Assembly (NCBI GenBank): GCA_025331435.1
Contig: JAIWNI010000115.1
Location: 24,201-88,200, forward strand
Length of the DNA stretch: 64,000 bases
Origin: Choanephora cucurbitarum
Lineage: Eukaryota; Mucoromycota; Mucoromycetes; Mucorales; Choanephoraceae
Direction of reading: 5' to 3'
Under the pieces are notes generated by a model that was not told the DNA's origin, did not search any database, and worked only from the letters and a program-made list of their open reading frames with translations. Position numbers and translations under genes: made by a program. Shown piece after piece: positions 10,636 through 21,856 of the stretch (the stretch's first letter is position 1; each line of letters begins with the position of its first letter).

Positions 10636-13600
10636 TTAATTAAGGCTAATTTGACTTAATAAATCATAAGCAACAAGGCGCAGATCAGCAGGTTCAAGAT
10701 CAAGTATCTTGAAACGTAATTTGGGCCGTTCCACAGTCCGAAGAAGGTTCCCGTTATCAGATAGGGTGACTCGGCGAAGTTGATATCGAGTCAAGAGATC
10801 ACTTTCATCCTCTATTCGTGGGGGAGGTTGTATCACACCATACATCCAGAACTGACCTGCCTTTTTAGCATTCTGAACAAGATCTTCAATCGTATAACCA
10901 TACATAGCCTCTCTTTGTCTTTGATTAAAAGGCATGAAATCTAACTGTTCTCCTTCATCGTCTACTGTCGTGATTCGATCTTCATTGCCACCACCATGGA
11001 AGGAAACCATACCATAGTCAAGAATCACCTGTTTCAACGCATCTCTCTGTTTAGCGGTCAATTGAAGTAGTTCAAACACAAGACGTTCACCATCTAAGGA
11101 GGCATTGGCAGCAGCTGTACCATCACTGATATGAACAAATGCATTGGCTATAAATACACGATGAGCATTTTCGCACATACGATAACAATCATGATGGCGT
11201 ACAATAGAGCCACAATCACTGCATTCCCATTTCAAGACAAGGTTGATGACTGAATTAACTTGGCATAGCAACTTGACTACGCCCTTCTTCTTCTCCTCTT
11301 CTTTTTCTTCAAGGTATTCATCTTCTTCAACATCGTCTTGTTCTTTGGACAAGAAAGAGGTTAATAAATGAGTTTCCATTGAGCGAGACGATGTTAATAA
11401 GAGAGTATCACGATCAGGATGTAGCTTGACAACTTGAATTGTAGTAGACTCATTGGCTATACAAAAAAACTGACTTCCAGAAGACGTTTTTTTTGCCTTT
11501 CGATTCAGATTATAGAAGATGACAGTGGCACCTGCAATAAGGCCCAGTGGATAGTGCAATTTATGGATGTTGAGATAGACATCCACAAAATCAAGACTGT
11601 TGGATTGACGTAACTGAATCAGTAGTTTACGTTGTGGTTTGCCTGTGCCTATACCAAGATCTTGATAGAGTTGAAGTGCATGATCACTCCATGGACTGGA
11701 GGCATCAAATCCATCCAAAAATCGTTTCAGCACAATCACACCCTCTAGATGTACGGGTTGTTCATAGAGATTGTTCAGTAATATTGTCTTGCTTGGCATA
11801 GGGTCTGTCTCCGCCGTGCCTATCAGATGACTTACTTGATAGACCTTTGTAGGCGCTAGTGGCTTTGGAGTAGTTGAAGTCGATTTCAATGGGACAACAC
11901 GTTTGCACCAAGGAAAAGATATAGTAGGATAAAGTCGATGCTGTTGACTATCTAACAGAATGGTAGGTCGTCGTTTGTGAGCCGCATGAGGGAAATCGTT
12001 TTGAAGTGAACTATTGATGATCCATTGTGAATCCGTTGTCAGGGCGAAATAGAACTGGAGACTCTGTGTCTTGGAGCTGAGGATCAAAGTGCATTGCTTT
12101 GTCTCCGCCTCGGTAGGAGATGAATCTTTGAGGATTGGAGCATATTGTGCTAATAGACGGCTTTCAAAATAAAGGCGGCCCTGGGCATCGAAGCAGGCTT
12201 GAACAGGAAAAACTTGTTGGACATGAAGTCGAGTCAGATGCATATCTTCAGAGCATACCATTGAGCCAAACAGATTAGGTTCAGCTATATCAAAAGCCAA
12301 TGGTGTTTCTGGACTCAATAGGATCAAATCGCCCTCCTCAGGACATACCAAATATTCATGCCATAGCTCTTGTCGGCTTCCTCTGGTACCGTCTTCAAGG
12401 ACTTTGAGATAAGACAGATCTTCCCGAATCCATTGAGCTCGTCGTATCAGATACAAGCCATTTGATATCTTTTGCTGTGGTTTTGTGGAAGGTGGTAACA
12501 ACAGAATACGAGGCATTGTGTTGTCGTTCAACAGCACGTAAAGACGTCCGTCTGGCGATATACTCAATTGAGCCAATACAGATAGACCTTTGGGTATAAA
12601 GGTCATTGTCTCTGTGTAAACATGATCAATTTCAAATCGATCGCTTGCACCCGATAAGGGTACAGTATGAGGTGTGGGTCTATTCTGATGATGTTGATGA
12701 TAGGCCATCAAACGACTTAAAGAAGCATAGGTTTCTATCGTAACGACCTCTAATTGCTTCATTTTGAAAAAAGGAGAGAGTCCCGTACTTGTGCATTTTC
12801 GATGATGATGACATAAGAACTGAGTCTTCCAATCCTTCGTAATGGTGGACGTAGATGCGGCTTTCTGTTGAACAAGGCGATCATAAGCTTCTTTTAGATG
12901 ATGAGCAGGTTGATCTGAAAAAAAGTGAATTAGTGTGGCATAGATCTCGAGCCGACATAGCAGTTGGCGGAAGCTCGCTTGTCCGGATAAACAATCAAGG
13001 TAAACATGACATTTCAACGGATCTGACAATACAGAAGTTGTTAGTGAAACCAAGTCGCAGTGTGAAGGAAAGGAGAGAATTTCAAGGTCGGTCTGAGCAC
13101 AGCCGACTAGACAGAGATAATGATTGAGCGTATCATGAGACAAAGGTGCCTGGAGTAAATGAGTCAACAAACAACTCTGAAAGCTTTCTTCGTCTTCTTC
13201 TTTTTGTTGAATAGAGACCATGTGGACATGATAGAGCCGAATGCGAGTCTGAACACGTAAAGGTCGCGCAGGAGAATACTTAGGGGAATGATACAAACAC
13301 AATAATATCCGATGATCCACTTCATATAAGCCAAACATAGTATCTAGTACACGTGTAATTGTGCCTGACAATGACATGTTTTTCTTTAAGCTGGGTATAG
13401 AGGGACCGTGGGGTATGATGAGTTGGTCTAATTGGTGTTGATGGATGATCTGACAAGCTGATTTTCCTGGCCTAAACAGGAAAGCATCATGTTCTGGCGA
13501 ATAAGACAAATGCTGAAATGCACAGAGAAAATTGATATGAAACATGAGATAATAAGGAATACAATCATCGCCTTCAAATATCAGGCAGACCTTGTGCGTA

Positions 13601-14100
13601 TCCTCTCTGTTTGTCAATTGAATCATAAACATAGCTGGCTGATCAGGCTGGAGAGCGTGTAGTGCACTGATGGACTGTACTTTGCCGACAAGATGAACAG
13701 CTTCTTTAAGATCATCCTGTGGCTCAACAAACACAGCAGTTCGACTCGCTATCTCGAGTAAAACATTGTCTATTGTCAGACATTCTTCTAAGGCAGACTG
13801 TGTTTGATGGTTTATAAAATAAGTGTTTGTTGTAGAAAACTCGATCCAAGTTAGTTCTTCATGATGCAAAAAGTGCCATTGTTTAATGAGAATAGTGGCC
13901 TGATGAAGTCGAGGATGAAAGTAGTTGATCTGACATGGAAAGCAAGTGTCTGTTGTCACGTCCTTCAAAAGGATCGTACCTCTCGGATGCTCTGCATCGG
14001 TCATGACTATATATAATACGCCTAAGAGATTTGACTCTGTCCATTCGTGATTTGTGCTTTCATGCCATTCTAACAGATCATTCACTGTGATCAGTGACAT
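10636..14100 (-). CDS. CTC1: CTC1-like subunit of the telomere CST complex
   Basis: CTC1 is the large OB-fold subunit of CST, which binds single-stranded telomeric DNA and guides DNA polymerase alpha fill-in. The gene is a single 1154-aa exon. The N-terminal OB fold reads GVLYIVM...GTILLKDVTTDTCFPCQI...ATILIKQWHFL...LTWIEF, matching the CTC1 pattern of a short strand set ending in a WnF and an LEF-like motif. A second region (AVHLVGKVQSISAL...FMIQLTNRED) also fits. Near the C-terminus lies a zinc ribbon with Cys960, Cys963, Cys972 and Cys976 inside another OB-like segment, as in RPA70-type proteins. The middle is poorly conserved and rich in His/Gln/Ser. The start codon is only 32 nt beyond the stop of RBM17. 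The main alternative is another large multi-OB protein of RPA type. Confidence 0.7.
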   Translation of the reverse strand: MSLITVNDLLEWHESTNHEWTESNLLGVLYIVMTDAEHPRGTILLKDVTTDTCFPCQINYFHPRLHQATILIKQWHFLHHEELTWIEFSTTNTYFINHQTQSALEECLTIDNVLLEIASRTAVFVEPQDDLKEAVHLVGKVQSISALHALQPDQPAMFMIQLTNREDTHKVCLIFEGDDCIPYYLMFHINFLCAFQHLSYSPEHDAFLFRPGKSACQIIHQHQLDQLIIPHGPSIPSLKKNMSLSGTITRVLDTMFGLYEVDHRILLCLYHSPKYSPARPLRVQTRIRLYHVHMVSIQQKEEDEESFQSCLLTHLLQAPLSHDTLNHYLCLVGCAQTDLEILSFPSHCDLVSLTTSVLSDPLKCHVYLDCLSGQASFRQLLCRLEIYATLIHFFSDQPAHHLKEAYDRLVQQKAASTSTITKDWKTQFLCHHHRKCTSTGLSPFFKMKQLEVVTIETYASLSRLMAYHQHHQNRPTPHTVPLSGASDRFEIDHVYTETMTFIPKGLSVLAQLSISPDGRLYVLLNDNTMPRILLLPPSTKPQQKISNGLYLIRRAQWIREDLSYLKVLEDGTRGSRQELWHEYLVCPEEGDLILLSPETPLAFDIAEPNLFGSMVCSEDMHLTRLHVQQVFPVQACFDAQGRLYFESRLLAQYAPILKDSSPTEAETKQCTLILSSKTQSLQFYFALTTDSQWIINSSLQNDFPHAAHKRRPTILLDSQQHRLYPTISFPWCKRVVPLKSTSTTPKPLAPTKVYQVSHLIGTAETDPMPSKTILLNNLYEQPVHLEGVIVLKRFLDGFDASSPWSDHALQLYQDLGIGTGKPQRKLLIQLRQSNSLDFVDVYLNIHKLHYPLGLIAGATVIFYNLNRKAKKTSSGSQFFCIANESTTIQVVKLHPDRDTLLLTSSRSMETHLLTSFLSKEQDDVEEDEYLEEKEEEKKKGVVKLLCQVNSVINLVLKWECSDCGSIVRHHDCYRMCENAHRVFIANAFVHISDGTAAANASLDGERLVFELLQLTAKQRDALKQVILDYGMVSFHGGGNEDRITTVDDEGEQLDFMPFNQRQREAMYGYTIEDLVQNAKKAGQFWMYGVIQPPPRIEDESDLLTRYQLRRVTLSDNGNLLRTVERPKLRFKILDLEPADLRLVAYDLLSQISLN

Positions 14101-14132
14101 TTAGACAAGTATATAGAAAGAAATTAAAAAAA

Positions 14133-15782
14133 TTATTTATTGAATTCTTCCCGTGTAGGACCCAAATCTAACTTTTCAAATCGAATGGTGTCAAAAAAGG
14201 TAGCAGAGACAACTCTTCCGCCAAAGAAGCGACCATTGAGATCATTTACTGCTTGTTTAGCAGATTCAATACCTGCAAATTTAACAAAAATGCGTACAGC
14301 ACGATCATCTGGAATCTGTCCTTTTGGCACCTGTACAAAACAAATGTCAATCATTAGTTGCTTTTTTGGATTCTTTATTGGTTACCTCGAAAATAAGGCA
14401 CCGCTCTACTTTGCCGTATTTGGAGCATTCTTCAGCAGTCTCTTGTTGCAACAAATCATCTACTTCACCAGGTCCAACCATGTTGGTAAGTAAAACAACA
14501 TGTGTAGGTGTTTCTAATAAAGGTGGATCTTGTTTGCCTATCTCAATGCATCAATAACACACAATTCTCTCTCACTCTGTGTGTGTATAATCCTAAACCT
14601 TGTTCAGCTGTCAATTTATCTGCTACTTGACGCGCAATATCTTGAGCTGATTTGAGTGAATCTGTCTGTTGTTGGCTTAACATGGCTCTGCGCATATAAG
14701 CATCATCTGCTGTTTCATTCACATTGATTCTAATGGATGGAGCTTCATGATGTATATGAACTTTAGGTGGCGAATGATGTATAGCTTGAAGCGATAGAGT
14801 ACGTCAATACAGTTTATCTTTTTTGTATGCCTTCTTTGCTTACGTTCTGGACTACGGGATCGTGAACGCGATCGACTATAAGAGCGTGATCGTGACCGGG
14901 ATCTTGAGGGAGATGGTGAATAAGAGCGTGATCGTGATCGAGACCAAGAACGACTCTGTCTTTGATTGTGCTGCTCTTGTTGCTTTCTTTCCCATTCCCG
15001 CTTTCGTTTTTGTTGCTCACGTAACTCTTTGCGTTCCTCCTTATATTGTTCATAGTCATTGGGTTTATGTGGGTCATAGTCTTCCATCATATCAAAGACA
15101 ATAGGTTGTGCTTGTTGTTCTGCTGCATCAGCTGCTTTCCCTCTTTTCTTTTTCTTTTTGTTGTACTGTGCTGTATTACGGAATCCGTTGACATCGTCTG
15201 CAGATGTAAAGAGAGGAATAGATCCTAGATCAACCTGAATGCTGTTTGTCTTTTGTGAATTTTCTATCTCCACGGGTGTCTTTTCTATCTCTCTTTCTTC
15301 TTTTGTAATCGTCTTAGTAGAAACAATTGTAGCGCCTGTCGGAATAAAAGGCTTGTTCAATTTAGGTTTTGCTTGAATAGTGGGCCGACGCAGAACAGGC
15401 CTAAACTTATTGATGGCAGACCAACCTTTTTTTTTTCATGAGAATACTGTCAACACTTTTTCTTGTTTGTTTTACCTGCAGTCATCGTTGCTGTTGCTGT
15501 TGTTGTTGCTGTTGTTGTTGTTGCTGTTGTTGTTGCTGTTGTTGTTGTCGTTGCATCTTGATTGGACTGAGTAGGAGGTACAGCAACTGGAGAACCTGAA
15601 TTAAAAGCTTTTTCTTCTGTTATCGTAGCTTCATTCTTTTGGTAATGAGTAGATCCTGTCTCAGGAGCAGGCAAAGACGAATAAAGGCCGCTCGGCTTAG
15701 AAGCAGGCTGATTAGCCTTGTTATTTTCAGAATCCTTTGCTGTTTTAGAAGGAGGTAATGCTCCGTACAGAGAAAACGACAT
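14133..15782 (-). CDS. RBM17: Splicing factor RBM17/SPF45-like protein (UHM type, no G-patch seen)
   Basis: SPF45 binds ULM peptides of SF3B1/U2AF through its C-terminal UHM and influences 3' splice-site choice. Exon 1 (15782-15476) encodes MSFSLYGALPPSK and a Thr/Ala repeat. Exon 2 (from 15425) starts with the conserved GWSAINKF and contains FDMMEDYDPHKPNDYEQYKEER, then an Arg-Ser-rich stretch. Later exons give ETADDAYMRRAMLSQQ, then HVVLLTNMVGPGEVDDLLQQ with TAEECSKYGKVERCLIFE, and the final UHM part RAVRIFVKFAGIESAKQAV...GRFFGGRVVSATFFD. The stop at 14133 overlaps an AATAAA. Introns 1 (15426-15475) and 2 (14785-14843) end in AAG. The G-patch that human RBM17 carries before the UHM is not visible. 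Confidence 0.88.
15486..15554. repeat. Trinucleotide-rich tract (GTT/GCT) coding a Thr/Ala run
   Basis: About 23 units of TTG/CTG-type triplets. On the minus strand it encodes the Thr-Ala repeat at the end of RBM17 exon 1. On the plus strand it produces a spurious poly-Leu open frame. A likely length-variable microsatellite. Confidence 0.85.
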
Positions 15783-16138
15783 AGTTTGAGAAACAGAGAA
15801 AAAGGTGAAGAAACACGAATAAGAAGAAAATAAATCAAAATGTTGCCTTTGATTGGTCAAATAGTGTATCATACACTTTTTTTTTGTTTACAAGTAACAA
15901 TGTATAATATCTTGCGCAAAGAAGAGGATGAGTGCTACTTACCAAAAAGAAAAAAAAGACAAACATAACATCACCCATATGATTCTCTTGTCAATTGAAG
16001 CTTACGAAATCATGCTCAAAAGATAGCAGAACAGGTACAGAAAGAGAAGCAGTTGTCTTTGATTGGCTTATTTGTGATACCCTTCCCCAACAAATTTCAT
16101 ACTCCAAAAAACTTTCTCTTTTTTTTCTCGTAAACACC

Positions 16139-17165
16139 ATGAAGGTCACCATTGCTGCACGCAACTCAAAGTCGAGCAAATTTCCAGTCACTTTGGAGCT
16201 TTCTGGTACTCCCGAGTCATTAAAGACAAGCGACCTGAATAAAGCCTTGCATCAAAAGTTTCCTACTTATTATCCCGATCGTCAACGCTTGACAACCGAA
16301 GACAAAAAGGCACTCGATGTCGACAAGACTTTGAAGGAACAAGGCATCACCGAAGAGACCACTGTTTATTTTAAAGACCTTGGTCCTCAAATTGGATGGC
16401 GTACCGTATTTATGATTGAGTATGCTGGTCCTCTTGTGATTCATCCTATCTTCTATTATCTCTCTAAGACTATCTATGGTTCTTCATTCACTCATTCCCG
16501 TATGCAAGAGGTAACTTATTATATGGTCATGGCTCATTTCTTGAAGCGTGAGTTGGAAACTCTCTTCGTTCACCGTTTCTCTCATGGCACTATGCCTTTC
16601 TTTAATGTATTCAAGAACTCTGCTCATTACTGGTTCTTATCTGGCATCAATCTGGCTTTTTGGGTTTATGGTCCTTGGTTTTCTCAAGGTAAAGGTCTTG
16701 CTGTTCGTAGTGATGTATGGATTTATGGATCCGTTGCTATCTGGGTTGTAAGTATAGCTAAAGAGCAAGAGAGAAAATAGGAAGATAGGAATACTTAACT
16801 TTTTATGTAGTGGGCTCAATTGTCTAACCTTATTACACACATCACACTTCGCAATTTGCGCCCTGCTGGTACTCGTGTTCGTGCTATTCCTTATGGTTAT
16901 GGTTTTGATTTAGTTTCTTGTCCCAACTATTTCTTCGAATTCATTGGTTGGACTGCTGTCTGTTTCCTTACAACCAGTTGGAGTGGTAATATTTGAAAGG
17001 GACTCCATCAAAAACTTACTAATCAATCAATCTATAGCTTTCCTTTTCAACATTGTTGCTACTGGACAAATGTATATCTGGGCTGTCAAAAAGCACAAGA
17101 ACTACAAGAAGGAGTTCAAAGAATATCCTCGTAACAGAGCTGCCATGTTTCCTTTCATTGCTTAA
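16139..17165 (+). CDS. TSC13: Very-long-chain enoyl-CoA reductase
   Basis: Catalyses the last reduction in microsomal very-long-chain fatty acid elongation, feeding sphingolipid synthesis in the ER. Exons 16139-16747, 16811-16985 and 17038-17165 give 303 aa, the usual length (yeast 310). A ubiquitin-like N-terminal domain (about residues 1-80, ending VYFKDLGPQIGWRTVF) precedes steroid-reductase-type membrane helices. Conserved elements include EYAGPL, LKRELETLFVHRFSHGTMPFFNVFKNSAHYW and the C-terminal YKKEFKEYPRNRAAMFPFIA. The ATG at 16139 is chosen because upstream in-frame Mets lack similarity and the N-terminal domain starts there. The next gene begins 105 nt downstream on the same strand. 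Confidence 0.95.
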
Positions 17166-17270
17166 ACATTTTTTATTGCATTTCAATGCGTTTTATTTAT
17201 CTCTTTATACTTGGAAAGAATGCAACAATTAAACTTTATGATTCAAGATATTTTGGTTTTTTAAGAAAAA

Positions 17271-20200
17271 ATGTCTTTCATAGATTCTTTGTCTTTCTTT
17301 TTTCTTTATATCATATTGACTATGTTTTCTGTCAGATCCAGAAAAACATCGGATAGACAAGAAAAAGATCCATTTATAATGGAGGACGATGAAAAATATG
17401 GAAAAAAACATCATGCATACAAGGAATTTATATGGGCTGATAAAATGCAGGATCACTTTCGATTATTCATCTTAACTTGTCTCGGGCTTTACCTGCGTGT
17501 GATGAATCTGGAGTATCCTGCTTTTGTTGTTGAGTCAGAATTAGAGACAACACGGCAAGTCAATTGGTACATGGCTAGCAAGTTCTTCATAGGTAAATTC
17601 CCTCCCTTGCTCGGCATGGTTGCCTCTGGCGTAACTCGCATTGTTGGATATTATGGAACTGAGGATCTTATTTACTCTGGACAGTAAGTTTGATTGACTC
17701 AACAGAGCTGCTTTTTTTTGTTAAGCGATGTTGATGTAGACCTTTTACCGAATTCCCCATTGTTACTGTACGTCGATTCTCTGCCTTATTAGGTGCACTC
17801 TTGATTCCTCTATGCTATTTGACTTTAAGAAACATGAATCATTCGAGATCTTCTGCTACTATGGCAGCTGCTTTACTTGTTTTTGGTATGAATGAAGCTT
17901 ATTGCTCTTGCTTATGTTTTCTTATAAAAAGAACCTTGTCTTCTATAGAGAATGGGATTGTAACGCAATCAAGATATGCAACACCAGAAATATATGTGCT
18001 GTTTTTCAGTGCATTGACTACATGTTTGTGGACCTATATGCATACATTTAGTCAAGAAAGGTAAGCAATACAACAAAAAGGCAGTATATAAAATTTATTT
18101 GTTTATCTTGTAGTCAAAATATGTTGCATATGAGTGCATTGCAAACAGCTACAGGTATCTCTATGGGTTGTGCGATTAGGTAAGGAATTTGAAACAGTGG
18201 TTTAAAATAAACAAATCCTTATTTTAAAAAAAAACATATAAAGTTCAAAATGGACAGGTATCTTAGTATTTCCTATGATCTGGTCTTCGATTGTAATTGA
18301 CACCTGGTACAAGATGTGTGATAAGAAGAATCGAATTAAGCCTATCCTTATCCAGATATTTGGTTATCTGTTTACTGTGGGACTTGTGCCTTTAGCTGTT
18401 TATCTTTCAATCTTTTGCCTCCATTTACAATTGATTCCTAACAAAGGCGATCACGATTTGTCACTGAGTACGAAGCTTCGATACTCACTTGAGGGAAATA
18501 ACTACGATACAAGTCAGCCAGGTAGAATCATCATCCTATTTTAACATTCTCTTTTATTTATCTGCCTTTTTGACTGCTCCTAGACATTGCTTATGGCTCC
18601 CAAATTGTTATTAAACACGAAGCAACTGCAGGTGGCTACCTTCATTCTCATAAAAAACGGTTTTCTGGTGGTAGTACTCGTAAAGTATTTTACGCGCTTT
18701 AGAAAGATAGATGATTTTTTTGCTTATTCTCTCTTTTATAGAACAAGAAGTGACTCTCTATCCTCATATTGACCTCAATAACATCTGGACTGTTCATAAG
18801 GCAGGAGAACTTTGGAATACTTCGCAACCACTTGAGAAAGTTCACAATAGAGATATGATTCGACTTGAACATTTCAGCTCTTCTCGCAAACTTCATTCGC
18901 ATGATGTTCGCCCACAAATTTCAAATAGAAAGGAACATAGCGAGGTTACGTAAGTTCGATCTTTTAAGGAGTTCTGTTCAAAGACAGGTACTTACGATAA
19001 ATGACTCTAGTGCTTATGGGGATAAATTTATAGCTGATCATAATGATTTTTGGGTATTGCACATCATTGATGAACAAGGTTATCCCTCTCTGAATACAAG
19101 TATTCTATGGAAACCCCTCGAACAACGCTTCCGCCTACAACACATTCGTGGTTGTTCTTTAATTAGCCACAATGTTTACTATGCTCCTCCTGAAGGTGAA
19201 AATCATCAAGAAGTAACTTGTATGGCAAGTGCCCATCCCATAATTTCAAATTGGATTGTTGAATCTGCTTTTCATGATAAATGTAAGTCAAATAAGCATG
19301 AATCGAGAAACTTAGAACTAAACATTTAAGGATCTCGCATAGTACAAGACACAACATTGACCACATACGATAACCCTACCTTGCTTCAAAAGATACAGGA
19401 GATCCATGTCTTGATGTATGATTATACAAACATGATTTACGATAGACTTAAAGCGGGAGGTAAAAGCGATACTTCCACTCGTTCAGATGATAGCAACAAT
19501 CAAACACCTTCCGCTTGGTTATTGAAGCGAACTGCTATGCCCCTTTGGAATCTGATGGTGGGCAATGCTACTTATATGACCCTCAACCCTGTCGTTCAGC
19601 GTGCTTCAGTAACAATGATAGCTGTCTACTTTGGCTATTTTGCACTTTACAGTTTCCTAGCCAAACGACAGATGAAATTGCCTTCATGTTTAACTTGGCT
19701 TAACGCTACAGGTAATATACATATGCGTGTGTGAAGGCTCGGCGGATAATTGCGATAAAACAACATGTTTCTAAAAATATGTATGCATTTATATATACAA
19801 TTTAGGTATGGATGCTATTTTGCATGATCATTACACGAAATCCTTCTACTTTTTCCTATGTGCTTTCATCACTCAAGCTGTCTGTCTTCGGTTCCTTCCA
19901 CACCACATACTGTCTATGCCTGATATTTTGAGTGCGGTTTACTATGGTATTGGCCTGACAGGTGTTATGCTTGAAGCATGTACAAATCGCTGGCCTTCAT
20001 TTTGGCGCCGTCTTTGTCTATATGGCCTATTACTTACCTCTATCATTCGGTTTACTCAGCTTTCCCATTTAAGCTATGGTGGACACAAATGGACTCGCTC
20101 TGAATGTGAAAAGTCTCAACTGGATATAGATTGTTACAAATTCCCTCCTGACGAATTAGAACGTCAAGAACTGATAAAAAATAATGGAAACTCAAGCTCA

Positions 20201-20545
20201 TTCATCTTTCAGTTGGACCTACCCCTTCGCTCAGAGTCCTACAAATATGATATGGGAGAAGAAGCAGAGGCAGATAAAAATGTAGCTATTCTGAAGCAGG
20301 CAGTATATCTGAAGGAGGCACAAAAGGCAGCTGGCATATATCGCTACCATCGCGTTCTACCTACACCAGGTATTTCTGCTGAAGAAGCAGCTACATGGGC
20401 AGAAGAAGTGACGGAAGGTGGGTTTAGAAGAGAAGAAGAGGCACGTCGTCAACAGGCAGAAGAGCTTCAAAAGAAGCAAGAAGAAGAACAAGCAGCAAAT
20501 TCAAATCAACCAGTAATTGAAGAAGCCATTGAAGAGCGAGCTTAA
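17271..20545 (+). CDS. Protein O-mannosyltransferase-like membrane protein with degenerate catalytic loop
   Basis: PMTs transfer mannose from dolichol-P-mannose to Ser/Thr in the ER lumen. The first exon (17271-17683) has a membrane segment and then loop 1, YPAFVVESELETTRQVNWY...FPPLLGM, where active PMTs read VVFDEVHF...DVHPPLGK: the catalytic Asp is Ser and the DxHPP Asp and His are absent. Later exons match PMTs: ENGIVTQSRY, SSKWTGILVFP, the MIR-type region (GGYLHSH, GSTQQEVTLYPHIDLNNIW, TAYGDKF) and several C-terminal helices, then an Ala/Glu/Gln-rich tail. About nine introns; one ends in AAG at 18243 and is fixed by the SSKWTG match. The start could also be the Met at 17322. Family membership is firm; catalytic competence is doubtful. 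Confidence 0.85.
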
Positions 20546-20763
20546 TTTTTTTTCTGACATACACCTATATCATTGCATTCGTTTCCCTCTTTTTTCTTTG
20601 TTGGCATATTTACTTTTTGTCATTTTATTTATCGGATCCACTTGCAGACGCCTACAAACCGTGTTCAAACGCCGATAAGCTTAATAAATTGAATCATTTA
20701 AATAAAGAAAAAAAATTGTACCTTCTTTTTTCCCCTTTTTTAACTGAACGTGTCATCCAAATA

Positions 20764-21441
20764 ATGTCTGTCAAAGTACACGAACAAAAAAAGGCAAGTT
20801 GTTGGTCCAAGTGTTTGTTCTTGTTGACTTTGTTCATCGCTATCTTCATTGGATTGGATCAAGTTAAGCATCACTGTTATATCTTTGATCAACATAAACT
20901 TCAAGAAGTAGCTCAACGCAACATCGAAAAGTATGGTCAAAATGACACTCGTGCTATGATCCAAAACATTGCCTTGGATTTGGAAAAGGAATATCCTGGC
21001 CACGTCGCTATTAAGGAAGAATGGGTTTTCAACAATGCTGGTGGTGCTATGGGCTCTATGTGGATTTTGCATGCTTCTATCACTGAATATGTCATTATCT
21101 TTGGTACACCTGTTGGTACTGAAGGCCACACAGGACGTTTCTTTGCTGATGACTACTTTATCATTTTGGAAGGTGAACAATGGGCTGCTTATCCCGGCGA
21201 TCTTCAACGCACTGTCTTCAAGCCCGGAGAAATGCATCACTTGCCTCGCGGTATGTCTCAACAATACAAGATTCATGAACATGCTTGGGCTCTTGAATAT
21301 GCTCGTGGATGGGTTCCTGCTATGTTGCCTTTTGGTTTGTTTGACACCTTTTTCTCCACTGTTGACTTCGTTACCCTTTTCCACACCTTCCGTCTCTACG
21401 GCAAAGCTGTTGTCAAGGAACTCCTTCAAGGAAAGCTCTAA
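20764..21441 (+). CDS. ERG2: C-8 sterol isomerase
   Basis: Moves the B-ring double bond from C8 to C7 in ergosterol synthesis; an ER membrane enzyme homologous to the sigma-1 receptor. Intronless, 225 aa (yeast 222). One N-terminal membrane segment (about residues 15-33) is followed by a cupin-like domain with IEKYGQNDTRAMIQNI, YPGHVAIKEEWVFNNAGGAMGSMWILHASITEYVIIFGTPVGTEGHTGRF and LEYARGWVPAMLPFGL. Full length with all conserved blocks. The start at 20764 gives the family's N-terminal anchor. Confidence 0.97.
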   Translation: MSVKVHEQKKASCWSKCLFLLTLFIAIFIGLDQVKHHCYIFDQHKLQEVAQRNIEKYGQNDTRAMIQNIALDLEKEYPGHVAIKEEWVFNNAGGAMGSMWILHASITEYVIIFGTPVGTEGHTGRFFADDYFIILEGEQWAAYPGDLQRTVFKPGEMHHLPRGMSQQYKIHEHAWALEYARGWVPAMLPFGLFDTFFSTVDFVTLFHTFRLYGKAVVKELLQGKL

Positions 21442-21856
21442 TAGACTTCTCTACTCTTTTCAAAAAATATTGTTTATTTATTATTTCTTAATCTCCTAAT
21501 CGTCCTTCAATAAAGAGCTTATTTTTTCTTAATGACAATCGGTTAATCGTTTCACCGTAAAACTGTATATAAAGAAATGACTTTGAAAAAGCGCTCGTGC
21601 TTCCTTTTTGATGGCTAAACTATTTATAACACAAGATAAAAAAAAGGGAGGATGAGAGTAGGACATCTCAAAAGCGCCTTAATAAAAGACAGAATTGCAA
21701 GTTGCAAGAAAATAATTATTGCCTGTACTGTGAAGTAAACGCTATCATATCGTTAATTTTTAATTCCCTCCAAATGCATAGAGTTGTCCATTGGCTTTTT
21801 ATTTTATTTTTATTCAATTTCCTAACCTTATTGTTACAACCCGCTCTACAACAAAC
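21442..21856. other. Intergenic, ERG2 3' region and VPS55 promoter
   Basis: 415 bases, AT-rich, between two plus-strand genes. Nothing else recognised. Confidence 0.6.

Noticed and set aside
15380..15574. Plus-strand poly-Leu open frame
   Set aside because: Produced by the triplet repeat that encodes Thr/Ala in RBM17 on the other strand.
19278..19329. AAG acceptor at 19329 in the PMT-like gene
   Set aside because: It would create a stop codon at the join; the TAG at 19342 gives an open frame.
20740..21429. 229-aa minus-strand open frame opposite ERG2
   Set aside because: ERG2 on the plus strand is conserved throughout; this frame has no recognisable features.
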